Source: Methylothermaceae bacteria B42
Lineage (GTDB): Bacteria > Pseudomonadota > Gammaproteobacteria > Methylococcales > Methylothermaceae
NCBI GenBank assembly: GCA_001566965.1
Contig: LSNW01000030.1
Span: 62,001 to 126,000 of the forward strand
Length of the DNA: 64,000 nucleotides
Reading direction: 5' to 3'
Below the pieces are notes generated by a model. The model saw only the letters and a list, made by a program, of their open reading frames with translations. It searched no databases and was not told the origin of the DNA. The translations under genes and the position numbers were made by a program. This document shows, piece by piece, positions 1-7,748 of the stretch (the stretch's first letter is position 1; each line of letters opens with the position of its first letter).

Positions 1-2
1 TT

Positions 3-128
3 ATTCCCAATCAGGAGCTGAATTTGGCCTTTAAATATTGGGAAGGTGCCGTCAATATCCATGGCAGACATCGAGGCAAACCCATCGGCGGCCAAGGATA
101 TGTGGAACTAGCTGGTTATCGTCAATGA
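3..128 (+). CDS. C-terminal end of a lipocalin-like / secreted-hydrolase family protein (partial)
   Basis: An open frame enters from the left edge and stops at TGA 126-128, giving 41 residues. The tail has YWEGAV, then a Gly-rich stretch and GYVELAGY just before the stop. This resembles the C-terminal strand of the lipocalin-like predicted secreted hydrolases related to carotenoid 1,2-hydratase (COG5621), which usually end in a YWEGAV...GYLELTGY pattern. It converges on dapC with 10 bases between the stops. The assignment rests on this short tail only; the rest of the gene is outside the window. Confidence 0.55.
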   Translation: MPNQELNLAFKYWEGAVNIHGRHRGKPIGGQGYVELAGYRQ

Positions 129-138
129 AACCGCTTCA

Positions 139-1329
139 TCACAGATTTTCGATAAACGCCCGGATTCTACCAGCCGCTTCCCGGCAGATTTCCAAGGGAT
201 GCACCCAGGCGATACGTACATAATTCCGGCCGGGATTGATACCTTCCGCCTCCCGGGATAAAAAGCTTCCCGGCAACACCGTCACATTCTGCTGCCGAAA
301 CAAACCCCGGGCAAATTCGGCATCATCCATGGGGGTGCGCAGCCAGAAATAAAATCCTGCCGGCGGCACCGTCACAGGCAACACCTCTGACAAAATTAAT
401 TTGGCGGCTTCAAACCGGGCCCGGTACTGCTGCCGGTTTTTCTCCACATGACCCTCATCCCGCCACGCCGCGATACTGGCATGCTGTGAGGGCAGCGGCA
501 TGGCGCAGCCATGATAGGTGCGGTATTTGAAATAGCGGGCCAGAATTTTACTATCGCCCGCAACAAATCCGGACCGCAACCCCGGCGCGCTGGACCGCTT
601 GGACAAGCTATGGAATGCAACACAGCGGGAATAAGCGTCATTGCCCATGGCTTTGGCGGCTTGCAGCAACCCTGTGGGGGCTTCATCGCCGTACAGTTCG
701 CTGTAACATTCATCGGAGGCAATCACAAAATCAAAACGATGGGCCTTTTCTATCAGAGATTGAAGTATTTTCAGGCCGATAACCTGACCGGTGGGATTGG
801 AAGGCGTGCAAAGATACAGCAATTGACAGCGGCGCCAGACCGAATCGGGCACCGTTTCGAAATCCGGCAACCATCCGGTCTCTTCCGTGGCGTTAAGATA
901 AAAGGGTTTGGCGCCGGCCAGCAACGCCGCTCCCTCATAAATCTGATAAAACGGATTAGGCATCAACACCAGGGGTTGATCCGCCGGGTCAATTATCGCC
1001 TGGGCAAAGGAAAACAACGCCTCACGGGTCCCATTGACCGGCAATACTGCGGTGTCGGGGTCAATCCCCCCCTCCCCTAACTGGAATCGGCGAATCAACC
1101 AATTGGCAATTGCTTCACGCAATTCCGGCAACCCCCGGGTCAAGGGGTATTTGGCCAAGCCGTGCAGATGACTGATAATAGCTTCGGCAACGAAATGGGG
1201 CGGCGGGTCTTGGGGCTCGCCGATGGACAAAGCGATATGGGGCTTGTCCACCGGCGGCTCTATCCCTTCTTTGAGCCGGGCCAGTTTTTCAAAAGGATAG
1301 GGTTGCAAACAATCAAAGCGTGGATTCAT
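139..1329 (-). CDS. dapC: N-succinyldiaminopimelate aminotransferase (DapC)
   Basis: A 396-residue fold-type I PLP aminotransferase, full length for the proteobacterial DapC family. It begins with the family-typical MNPRFDCLQPYPFEKLARL and continues with SIGEP. The PLP lysine is in SLSKRSSAPGLRSGF, and the C-terminal part carries GRNYVRIAW with the substrate-carboxylate arginine. The known role is transamination of N-succinyl-2-amino-6-ketopimelate in cytosolic lysine and peptidoglycan diaminopimelate synthesis. The ATG at 1329 is the natural start. It stands alone here and is followed upstream by an AT-rich islet. A related class I aminotransferase is possible but the N-terminal signature favours DapC. 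Confidence 0.88.
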   Translation of the reverse strand: MNPRFDCLQPYPFEKLARLKEGIEPPVDKPHIALSIGEPQDPPPHFVAEAIISHLHGLAKYPLTRGLPELREAIANWLIRRFQLGEGGIDPDTAVLPVNGTREALFSFAQAIIDPADQPLVLMPNPFYQIYEGAALLAGAKPFYLNATEETGWLPDFETVPDSVWRRCQLLYLCTPSNPTGQVIGLKILQSLIEKAHRFDFVIASDECYSELYGDEAPTGLLQAAKAMGNDAYSRCVAFHSLSKRSSAPGLRSGFVAGDSKILARYFKYRTYHGCAMPLPSQHASIAAWRDEGHVEKNRQQYRARFEAAKLILSEVLPVTVPPAGFYFWLRTPMDDAEFARGLFRQQNVTVLPGSFLSREAEGINPGRNYVRIAWVHPLEICREAAGRIRAFIENL

Positions 1330-1602
1330 AAGATGGTGTAATTTTATAAATGAGCAAGGTACTACCGATATAAGTCTGCTTCTACAAGAAAGATGACTTG
1401 TAACTTATTGAATGTACGAAGCATAAATTTCTACTGCTACCCTTGATCGTTGTTTTCGTAATATTATAGGTGATTCAGACTAAGTGATTCCACCTTCCAT
1501 AACTCTCATAGTTTACCCGTATATTCATTCCCACCAAACAGCAAATAAATAAAATTATCAATAAAACAAAGATTGAAAGCTGAAGCAATGTTTGCGCAAA
1601 GC

Positions 1603-2280
1603 TTAGAAGCCAGGCAAGTTATATCCGTCCCTAGAAATATAAATAGTAGATATATTACTTCCATTATCTTTTTCTGAAGCATGTACAGAAATATCAGATT
1701 TCCATCCTAATTGGAGAGAAAACCGATCAATAATTGCATCTAAAGCTATATTTGATGAGCTCTCTAGTACAATCTTGCAAAAAGAAAACTGGCAATAAAT
1801 ATCAGAAACATCGACACCTTCAGGAAGTATTTTATCAAAGGTTTCTATAATTGTACCAGCAGCATTCTTGCTCCATTGAGTATCTACCGGTTCATTAGTT
1901 AAGGCGGACTCCAGTGTGGCAAGATCAGTTGTACCGTCATCTTCTTCTACATCATCAATTCCTTCATCAGTATCCTGAGCAACATGAGCCATTGTTCCAG
2001 TACCATTTACCAAATTAGATAAGACTTTAATATTATTTGAATTAGCATTTACCAGCCTACGCAATTGCTTTTGCTCTTTTATAATAGCATCTAATTCTTT
2101 TATAATATAATCTAATTTTGAATCCTCACTTAACTTTAAATCATTGGCACGGGACGAGTGACCGCCCACATCAGCCCCTTTATTGGAAAATAAATTTACA
2201 ATTTCAACGTCTTTATAATACAAAGTATATGCAACTATAAACACAAACCCAAGCGCTATGTATAAAAACCTAATTGCCAT
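1603..2280 (-). CDS. hypothetical membrane-anchored protein in an AT-rich islet
   Basis: A 225-residue protein I do not recognise. Residues about 4-21 form one hydrophobic segment, so it is probably a single-pass protein with most of the chain outside the membrane. A Lys/Glu-rich, probably coiled stretch follows (LDYIIKELDAIIKEQKQLRRL), then an acidic linker (EGIDDVEEDDG). A small C-terminal domain contains two cysteines in YCQFSFCK that could form a disulfide. The gene is much richer in A/T than dapC or arsM around it. It lies downstream of another AT-rich orphan gene, separated from it by a hairpin. No function is proposed. Confidence 0.6.
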   Translation of the reverse strand: MAIRFLYIALGFVFIVAYTLYYKDVEIVNLFSNKGADVGGHSSRANDLKLSEDSKLDYIIKELDAIIKEQKQLRRLVNANSNNIKVLSNLVNGTGTMAHVAQDTDEGIDDVEEDDGTTDLATLESALTNEPVDTQWSKNAAGTIIETFDKILPEGVDVSDIYCQFSFCKIVLESSSNIALDAIIDRFSLQLGWKSDISVHASEKDNGSNISTIYISRDGYNLPGF

Positions 2281-2319
2281 TATACCATATCCTTATAAAC
2301 TAATAGTTACTAATCCAAA

Positions 2320-2350
2320 GGTTACCCTTAAAAATATTTCAAGGGTAACC
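2320..2350 (-). terminator. hairpin between two AT-rich orphan genes
   Basis: Perfect 10-base inverted repeat: GGTTACCCTT at 2320-2329 and AAGGGTAACC at 2341-2350, with an 11-base AT-rich loop. On the minus strand it follows the stop of the 2380-2895 gene by about 30 bases and precedes the next start by about 40. It is therefore a plausible transcription terminator or mRNA-end stabiliser. Confidence 0.5.
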
Positions 2351-2379
2351 TCAATTAAAATAATTAACTGTATAAAATA

Positions 2380-2895
2380 TTACAGTTTTTCATTGATTCT
2401 GTATACACGGATGCCTGATCTACGATTGCGAAATTTACCAGGCACTTTACAACGCAAAACATAATATCCATTGGGAAATGATTTCAAACCCTGAAAGGCT
2501 ATATTACCATCTGCAGAATTATCAGTTTTCTGAATTACCCGTCCACCATGGAATTTCATGGATTTTAATGTACAAGTAATATTTTGAAAGGGATGTCTAT
2601 CAATCCCCTTAACTACTGCTGTAGTTATTCCATTCCTTTGACCTTTCATGACATCTCTTACTATTGGGCACGTCCATATTTGAGGGGAATTGCTATTGTT
2701 GTATAAAACACCTGTAGTATTATTAACAACCTTAGCACCTTGTGCAGGTAAACACATAGTACCGGGATAAGTTTTACCATCTTGATTCAAATTAGCAACT
2801 ATACCCCCTACTGTAGGGACAGCAGCCACAGCTACAGAAGACGTTAAAACAAAAGAAAATGCCCCACTTATAATGCAAAGAATTGAATATTTCAT
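2380..2895 (-). CDS. hypothetical exported protein with cysteine pairs
   Basis: A 171-residue protein with a clear Sec signal peptide: Lys at residue 3, then a hydrophobic core to about residue 23 ending VAVAA. The mature part has cysteines in TMCLPAQ, IWTCPIV, ITCTLK and VLRCKV, which fits two disulfides in an extracytoplasmic fold. It ends in a basic segment (GKFRNRRSGIRVYR). I recognise no family. Its base composition matches the AT-rich neighbour at 1603-2280 and not the rest of the window, so the two were probably acquired together. A palindrome lies 36-56 bases upstream of its start. Confidence 0.6.
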   Translation of the reverse strand: MKYSILCIISGAFSFVLTSSVAVAAVPTVGGIVANLNQDGKTYPGTMCLPAQGAKVVNNTTGVLYNNSNSPQIWTCPIVRDVMKGQRNGITTAVVKGIDRHPFQNITCTLKSMKFHGGRVIQKTDNSADGNIAFQGLKSFPNGYYVLRCKVPGKFRNRRSGIRVYRINEKL

Positions 2896-2930
2896 AATAA
2901 TACACCATTAGAGTTAATGTGATATACGCA

Positions 2931-2951
2931 CGCGATTTTAAAAAAATCGCG
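2931..2951. promoter_or_regulatory. palindrome upstream of the AT-rich orphan gene
   Basis: CGCGATTTT at 2931-2939 and AAAATCGCG at 2943-2951 form a perfect 9-base dyad with a 3-base centre. It sits 36-56 bases before the start of the 2380-2895 gene on the minus strand. The GC clamp in otherwise very AT-rich DNA suggests an operator or a small hairpin in the leader. No regulator is identified. Confidence 0.3.
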
Positions 2952-3167
2952 CACAAATTTTAATTTAAATAAAAAAATAATTCTGTTAAAAATTACCAAA
3001 AGAATATAATTAATTTATTATTTATTAATTTCAAGTTTTTTGAATTTTCTAGCAAATAATTTGGCGTAACACCTTTGTGCACGTAGCGAAAATCTCATCG
3101 TCATATTCCTTTCCTCCCTTCTAAAATGTACACTGAATACCTACAGCAATAATAATGAGGTGTTCCC

Positions 3168-4283
3168 ATGTCAGTAGAAACCCATGTCCTTGACCGCTAT
3201 GCCGAAGGCGCCAAAGAACGCCAAGATGCTTTGTGTTGCCCAGTGGACTATGACCGGGATTTGTTGAAACTGTTGCCCCAGGAAATCATCGAAAAAGACT
3301 ATGGCTGCGGCGACCCTTCCCGCTATGTTCGTGAAGGTGACGTCGTATTGGACCTGGGATCCGGTTCCGGCAAAATTTGCTATATGGCCGCCCAGTTGAC
3401 GGGACCCACGGGATACGTGATTGGCTTGGATATGAACGATGCCATGTTGGATCTTGCCCGCAAATATCAACCAGAGATGGCGGAAAAACTGGGGGGCGAC
3501 CGGGTACGCTTTGTGAAAGGGCTAATTCAGGATCTGGCGCTGGATGTGGCGGCGCTTGACCGATATCTGGCGGAACACCCGATCCGCGCTCACGAGGATC
3601 TATTGGCTCTGAAAGCCTGGCAAGCCAAGCAAAAAAAGGAACGCCCCCTGATTGCCAATAATTCCGTGGACTTGGTGATTTCCAATTGTGTTTTGAATCT
3701 GGTGGACGATGCTGACAAAAGACAATTGTTCCAGGAAATTTTTCGGGTCGTCAAACCCGGTGGCCGGATAGCGATTTCAGATATTGTCAGTGACGAGCCG
3801 GTGCCGGAATCATTGAAGCAAGATCCGAAGCTTTGGAGCGGCTGCATATCCGGTGCTTTGCAGGAACATGACTTTCTACAGGGATTTGCAGACGCGGGGT
3901 TTGTGACAGTCACCCTCGACAAATGGGGAGATACGCCTTGGCAAGTGGTGGAAGGCATTGAATTCCGCGCGGTGACGGTCACCGCCGTCAAGCCGACAGG
4001 ATCTGACTGTATCGATTATGGCCACGCAGTCATCTATAAAGGCCCTTTCGCAAAAGTCCATGACGATGAAGGTCACGTTTTTTACCGCGGACAAAGGATG
4101 GCGGTATGCGAGCGCACCTTCCGCTTTCTTACCGAAGGACCGCTCAAGCAGGATTTCGTTGGTATCGCGCCAGCCCAACCAGGCAAAGGAAAAGCATGGT
4201 GCGCGCCGCCGGGCACGCTGCGGGCGCCGGAAGAAACAAAAGGCGGTACAAGCCGGGGCGGAAACGGGGGCGGTTGCTGTTAA
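3168..4283 (+). CDS. arsM: ArsM-type arsenite S-adenosylmethionine methyltransferase with C-terminal extension
   Basis: A 371-residue SAM methyltransferase. The SAM loop LDLGSGSGK lies at residues 61-69. The four cysteines that mark ArsM appear to be present: C47 (YGCGDP), C71 (ICYMA), C174 (ISNCVLNL) and C226 (WSGCISGA). In the ArsM family these bind and methylate trivalent arsenic. The protein is about 90 residues longer than minimal ArsM and carries an extra C-terminal domain (YGHAVIYKGPF onward) and a GGNGGGCC tail that could bind metalloids. The ATG follows a GAGGTG Shine-Dalgarno sequence. Two arsenosugar-type glycosyltransferases follow on the same strand, which supports a role in making methylated arsenic for organoarsenicals. 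Confidence 0.83.
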   Translation: MSVETHVLDRYAEGAKERQDALCCPVDYDRDLLKLLPQEIIEKDYGCGDPSRYVREGDVVLDLGSGSGKICYMAAQLTGPTGYVIGLDMNDAMLDLARKYQPEMAEKLGGDRVRFVKGLIQDLALDVAALDRYLAEHPIRAHEDLLALKAWQAKQKKERPLIANNSVDLVISNCVLNLVDDADKRQLFQEIFRVVKPGGRIAISDIVSDEPVPESLKQDPKLWSGCISGALQEHDFLQGFADAGFVTVTLDKWGDTPWQVVEGIEFRAVTVTAVKPTGSDCIDYGHAVIYKGPFAKVHDDEGHVFYRGQRMAVCERTFRFLTEGPLKQDFVGIAPAQPGKGKAWCAPPGTLRAPEETKGGTSRGGNGGGCC

Positions 4284-4289
4284 GCGCCG

Positions 4290-4859
4290 TCAGTGTAACG
4301 GTTCATGGCCCCTGGAATCCATAAATTTCAGGGCGCCGAGCCAAAAATCCCGAAAACGCTCAAATGGAATAAAATAATCCTTGTCTTGTTTACGGCGGCG
4401 ATAGCTCAAATTTACCCGCAGGCCAAACCCAAAAGCCTCTTCGTTAGTTTCCGGGAGACGGCCGATATCGCGCGCCATCCAATCCAACTCCCTGGCAACA
4501 TCGTTGATGTGGGCCTGAACGCTGCGGTCGCTGCCAGGATGAATCTGGATTTGTTCGCTAATCAACAGGGCCAAGGCGGCTATTTTTTCAGTGGCAGGTT
4601 CCGCCTTGGCGCAAACAGAAACCGCTTCATTCACCAAACGCATCCGGAAAATCTCGGAAAATTCCTTAAAATCCTTTTTTACCAGGGCGGGAAACAATAT
4701 GGCATAGCGGCTGTTAAGCTCCATAGCAATCACACACTTGCGCCGCAAGATAAGCACCCGGTGCGCATACCATTGCATAGCCTGGGGGTCAACCGAAGCC
4801 TCTATCAAAAAAGGCTTAAGATCAGACGCCAGGGTTTTGGAAACATGAAGTTGAATCAT
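4290..4859 (-). CDS. DUF6933-type conserved hypothetical protein
   Basis: A 190-residue soluble protein. The N-terminal half contains QWYAHRVLILRRKCVIAM, LNSRYAIL and KKDFKEFSEIFRMRL, the pattern I associate with DUF6933. No catalytic function is known to me. The start chosen is the ATG at 4859, giving MIQLHVSK, the usual family N terminus. Longer starts in the same frame, a TTG at 4901 and an ATG at 4868, are possible, and none has a strong ribosome site. It lies antisense between arsM and the glycosyltransferase pair, converging on arsM with 6 bases between the stops. Confidence 0.6.
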   Translation of the reverse strand: MIQLHVSKTLASDLKPFLIEASVDPQAMQWYAHRVLILRRKCVIAMELNSRYAILFPALVKKDFKEFSEIFRMRLVNEAVSVCAKAEPATEKIAALALLISEQIQIHPGSDRSVQAHINDVARELDWMARDIGRLPETNEEAFGFGLRVNLSYRRRKQDKDYFIPFERFRDFWLGALKFMDSRGHEPLH

Positions 4860-4916
4860 AGAATGCATTGTCCATGAAGAAAGCTCGACAGACAACCTCA
4901 AAAAAGACTAAGTCAG

Positions 4917-5654
4917 ATGACAGACTTCTCCATTATCATTCCCGCTTATCAAGAAGCGGAAACCATAGAAACCTGCCTGAAATCCCTGCAACTGTTGCGC
5001 GATAGGGCGGAAATCATTGTGGTGGATGGCGGCAGCCATGACAATACCGTTGAATTGAGCAAGCCTTGGGCAGACCGGGTCATACTAGCGTCCAGGGGCC
5101 GGGCCCGGCAAATGAATGCGGGAGTGGCACTAACCCAAGGTGAAATATTGATCTTTTTACATGCCGACACCCGTTTGCCCCCCGGCGCCTTGGAGGCCAT
5201 TCATCAAGGCCTTCAGGGTCACCGCCAGTGGGGAAGATTTGACATCGAGTTGGAGGGAAAGCCGCCTTTTTTAAAGGTCATCGCCAGCATGATGAATCTC
5301 CGCTCCCGCCTCTCCGGGATTGCCACCGGGGATCAAGTGATTTTCGTAAAAAAAGAGGCTTTCGAGAAAGCCGGCGGCTATCCTGACATTCCCTTGATGG
5401 AAGACATAGCGCTCAGCAAGCGCCTTAAGCAACTGTCCAACCCCTTATGCCTCCGACACAAGGTAACCAGCTCGGGCAGACGATGGGAAGCTTTCGGTGT
5501 CGGCAGAACCATTTTGCTTATGTGGTGGTTGAGGTTGCTGTATTTTATCGGTATTTCTCCCGCCAATTTGGCGGCCCTTTACCAATCCGGCAGATTTCTC
5601 ATGCCCCACTCAAAAACCGGCTGCCATGAAAAGCGCCCTGATACTTTTCACTAA
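4917..5654 (+). CDS. TIGR04283-type family 2 glycosyltransferase (arsenosugar-associated)
   Basis: A 245-residue GT-A glycosyltransferase. The nucleotide-sugar fold starts immediately with FSIIIPAYQEAETI, followed by IIVVDGGSHDNT, the basic RGRARQMN motif and LHADTRLP, where HAD is the metal-binding DxD-type motif. ATGDQVIFV and the acidic MEDIALSKRL follow. This motif order is that of the TIGR04283 family, annotated as arsenosugar biosynthesis glycosyltransferases. It overlaps the next gene by 29 bases, so the pair is translationally linked. The acceptor cannot be read from sequence. Confidence 0.8.
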   Translation: MTDFSIIIPAYQEAETIETCLKSLQLLRDRAEIIVVDGGSHDNTVELSKPWADRVILASRGRARQMNAGVALTQGEILIFLHADTRLPPGALEAIHQGLQGHRQWGRFDIELEGKPPFLKVIASMMNLRSRLSGIATGDQVIFVKKEAFEKAGGYPDIPLMEDIALSKRLKQLSNPLCLRHKVTSSGRRWEAFGVGRTILLMWWLRLLYFIGISPANLAALYQSGRFLMPHSKTGCHEKRPDTFH

Positions 5655-6231
5655 AGCACCGGTTCCAGGCGAGGTAAAAACCCGTTTAACGCCGGTTTTG
5701 AGCCCGCAACAAGCCGCCGCCCTGCAAGCCCGCCTCACCTTTAACCTGATTGAATTACTAGCAGGCAGCGCTATCGCGCCTATCCACTTATATTGCCACC
5801 CAACGATTCATCACCCCTTTTTTCAGGCCTTGGCAAAACGCTTTGCCCTGTTCCTGCACCCGCAACAAGGAGCGGATTTGGGGGAGAAAATGCATCATGC
5901 ATTCGAAGAAATGTTGGGACTGGGATACCGACAAGCGCTGTTGGCCGGTTGTGACAGTCCTTCCCTGACGGTGGCCGACTTTCGCCAGGGTATCCAGGCT
6001 TTAAACCAAGGCAAGGATATTGTATTGGCGCCCGCGGAAGACGGTGGCTACGTCATGATCGGCCTCAGGCGCCCCTGCCGGGATTTATTCACCGCCATGC
6101 CTTGGGGGACTGAGGCGGTCCTTTCCGAAACCCGGCGCCGGATACGTCAATTCAATCTCGATTGTTTCGAACTGCCCCTCCAATGGGATCTGGACCGGCC
6201 GGAAGATTGGCGCCGGTGGCGCACAACCTAA
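5626..6231 (+). CDS. TIGR04282-type glycosyltransferase / nucleotidyltransferase-like protein (arsenosugar-associated)
   Basis: A 201-residue protein of the CofC/MobA-like fold. Diagnostic motifs are LILFTKAPVPGEVKTRL at the N terminus, LAGCDSPSL in the middle and APAEDGGYVMIGLR, then MPWGTEAVL. These define TIGR04282, which usually occurs beside TIGR04283 and ArsM/ArsS in arsenosugar-type clusters. The reading frame begins inside the end of the previous gene. The radical SAM partner ArsS is not in this window, so the pathway is incomplete here. Confidence 0.8.
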   Translation: MKSALILFTKAPVPGEVKTRLTPVLSPQQAAALQARLTFNLIELLAGSAIAPIHLYCHPTIHHPFFQALAKRFALFLHPQQGADLGEKMHHAFEEMLGLGYRQALLAGCDSPSLTVADFRQGIQALNQGKDIVLAPAEDGGYVMIGLRRPCRDLFTAMPWGTEAVLSETRRRIRQFNLDCFELPLQWDLDRPEDWRRWRTT

Positions 6232-6292
6232 TCATTCACAAAAAGTTCTTCGTATAATTCAAAAATATCTCGCTTGATATGACAAAGAGTTC

Positions 6293-6715
6293 CTAAAACT
6301 TTATCTGCCAACGCAAGATTACCCTTAACTGCCGGTATTCCTCATCGCTGACACTATCGCGCCATACGGGCACCGCCAAAAAACGACCATTTTGCAAGCG
6401 GAAGTGGAGCAGGGTTAACCAGCGGCTGGTCCAGGTGGAAGGTAATAATTTGCCTGTTTTGGTTTGCTGATAGCGGGTCACTAGCGTCCAGGTTTCACCG
6501 TCAGAATGAATCTGGTTTATTTTCGGGTATCGGGATTGCCGCCAGGCAAGCATGGCGCTGACAATCAAAATCATGCTCATGATTGAAACAATCCCAATTG
6601 ACCAAGGCGAAAGCCAAACGGATGCTATCGCCAAGGCATGGGCTAATGTCAGAAAATAACGCTGCCAGTGGGATCCTTGCAGATTAAGCTGAAAGTTGAT
6701 GGAGGAATCAGTCAA
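6293..6715 (-). CDS. ygfX: YgfX/CptA family membrane protein
   Basis: A 140-residue protein with two closely spaced hydrophobic segments (about residues 20-60) and a cytoplasmic C-terminal part containing TWTSRWLTLLHFRL and LRVILRW. Size, topology and its 8-base overlap with sdhE match YgfX (CptA). E. coli YgfX has been described as an inner-membrane toxin acting on FtsZ/MreB and as the partner of SdhE (YgfY/CptB). It is the last gene of the sdh transcription unit and converges on the 5626-6231 gene, with 61 bases between the stops. Confidence 0.68.
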   Translation of the reverse strand: MTDSSINFQLNLQGSHWQRYFLTLAHALAIASVWLSPWSIGIVSIMSMILIVSAMLAWRQSRYPKINQIHSDGETWTLVTRYQQTKTGKLLPSTWTSRWLTLLHFRLQNGRFLAVPVWRDSVSDEEYRQLRVILRWQIKF

Positions 6716-6947
6716 GCGCCCTAATTTTTTGGATCAATGATGCCAATGGCTGCTCGGGACAAGGTTGGCCGTAAATCAACCACGCTGCTAATTGGGGATC
6801 TGGCTGGTCTAATAACTTTTTGAAAGCCCGCTTTTCTTCCGCACCAGCGGCAGGGAAGCTAGTTTTGAAATACCTTTGCAGCAGGACATCCAATTCTTGC
6901 ATTCCCCGGCGGCACCGCCAATAGAGTTTGCGGTCTTCAGCGTTCAC
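6708..6947 (-). CDS. sdhE: SdhE, FAD assembly factor for succinate dehydrogenase
   Basis: A 79-residue protein with the family signature WRCRRGMQELD: the RGxxE motif is needed for promoting covalent flavin attachment to SdhA. EEKRAFKKLLDQPDPQLAAWL follows, as in E. coli SdhE. The start overlaps the end of the anti-sigma gene by 11 bases, and the end overlaps ygfX. Its position six cistrons downstream of sdhC in one unit fits its role as maturation factor for the flavoprotein encoded at 8530-10314. Confidence 0.88.
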   Translation of the reverse strand: MNAEDRKLYWRCRRGMQELDVLLQRYFKTSFPAAGAEEKRAFKKLLDQPDPQLAAWLIYGQPCPEQPLASLIQKIRALD

Positions 6948-7182
6948 TTTTAAAGTGATTCAAGATCCTTTGTTTAGCCTCTTCGGACAGGTGCACAGGA
7001 GGGAGCCAGTCTTCTGCGGAGGATTTTTGAATGACCTTTTGCATCATGCGCAACTGCATCCGGTATTTCCTGCACATGCCACATAAAGCAAGATGCAGAC
7101 GCAAAGCCAGACGTTCCCGCCACGGCAACTGGGTATCCATGGATTTGGAGACGAGCTCTGTGGCCTCTTTACAGGAAAGCAT
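6937..7182 (-). CDS. zinc-finger anti-sigma factor-like protein
   Basis: An 81-residue protein with a putative zf-HC2 zinc-binding motif, HLALCGMC (HxxxCxxC), at about residues 30-37 and a preceding Cys at residue 4 (LSCKEA). No transmembrane segment is present, so it would act in the cytoplasm. It starts 3 bases after the stop of the ECF sigma gene. That arrangement and the ZAS-type motif argue that it restrains the sigma factor, possibly responding to redox or metal state; the signal itself is inferred. Confidence 0.72.
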   Translation of the reverse strand: MLSCKEATELVSKSMDTQLPWRERLALRLHLALCGMCRKYRMQLRMMQKVIQKSSAEDWLPPVHLSEEAKQRILNHFKSER

Positions 7183-7184
7183 GA

Positions 7185-7748
7185 CTATTCATCCTTCCCG
7201 GAATGACCGAAGCCAGCCTGTTCGAGACATTGACGCAGTCGAAAACGCATTCTTGATAACATAACCCATACATTGTTGGTCGAGGACACGGGCATTTGTT
7301 TACATATTTCTTCGCCGCTCAAACCCTCGACTTCGCGGAGAAAAAACAGATTCCGAAGGCGGGTCGGTAAATGATCGACGCAACGCTGCAGGGCTGCTTG
7401 CAATTGTTCCTGATAAAGATCTAGCTCCGGGTTTCCCCACGCTTGCGGGGCTTGGCGCCAATGCCCCCTTTCATCAAAATAGCGGTCCAGATCCAATCCC
7501 AATTCCTCTATCGATAATGGCGATTGTTTACGGAAATGGTCGGCGATTTTGTGCTTGAGAATGCCTACCAGCCAAGTGCTCTCCGCCGATTGCCCGGTAT
7601 AACGGTCCCGGCCGCGCCAAGCCGCCAGCAGCGTGTCCTGAACCAAGTCTTCCGCTACTGATGTATCCCCAACCCGGCCAACCGCATATCGAAACAGCAA
7701 ATCACCGTATTCATTGAGCCAGCGCTCTGGATCGGTTGCCTGGGTCAT
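7185..7748 (-). CDS. ECF-type RNA polymerase sigma factor
   Basis: A 187-residue sigma-70 family protein of ECF size. Region 2 is [19 protein letters not shown] with [18 protein letters not shown]. Region 4 is [22 protein letters not shown], with the recognition helix around [14 protein letters not shown]. Between them lies a slightly long, Trp-containing linker. The gene overlaps the end of sdhB by 4 bases (ATGA) and is followed at once by its zinc-finger partner. Being inside the sdh unit, its level would follow succinate dehydrogenase expression unless internal promoters exist. Confidence 0.85.
   Translation of the reverse strand: MTQATDPERWLNEYGDLLFRYAVGRVGDTSVAEDLVQDTLLAAWRGRDRYTGQSAESTWLVGILKHKIADHFRKQSPLSIEELGLDLDRYFDERGHWRQAPQAWGNPELDLYQEQLQAALQRCVDHLPTRLRNLFFLREVEGLSGEEICKQMPVSSTNNVWVMLSRMRFRLRQCLEQAGFGHSGKDE

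Noticed and set aside
2258-2464. Plus-strand frame of 68 codons in the AT-rich islet
   Set aside because: It spans the end of one gene, a hairpin and the start of another on the opposite strand; no ribosome site or conserved pattern.
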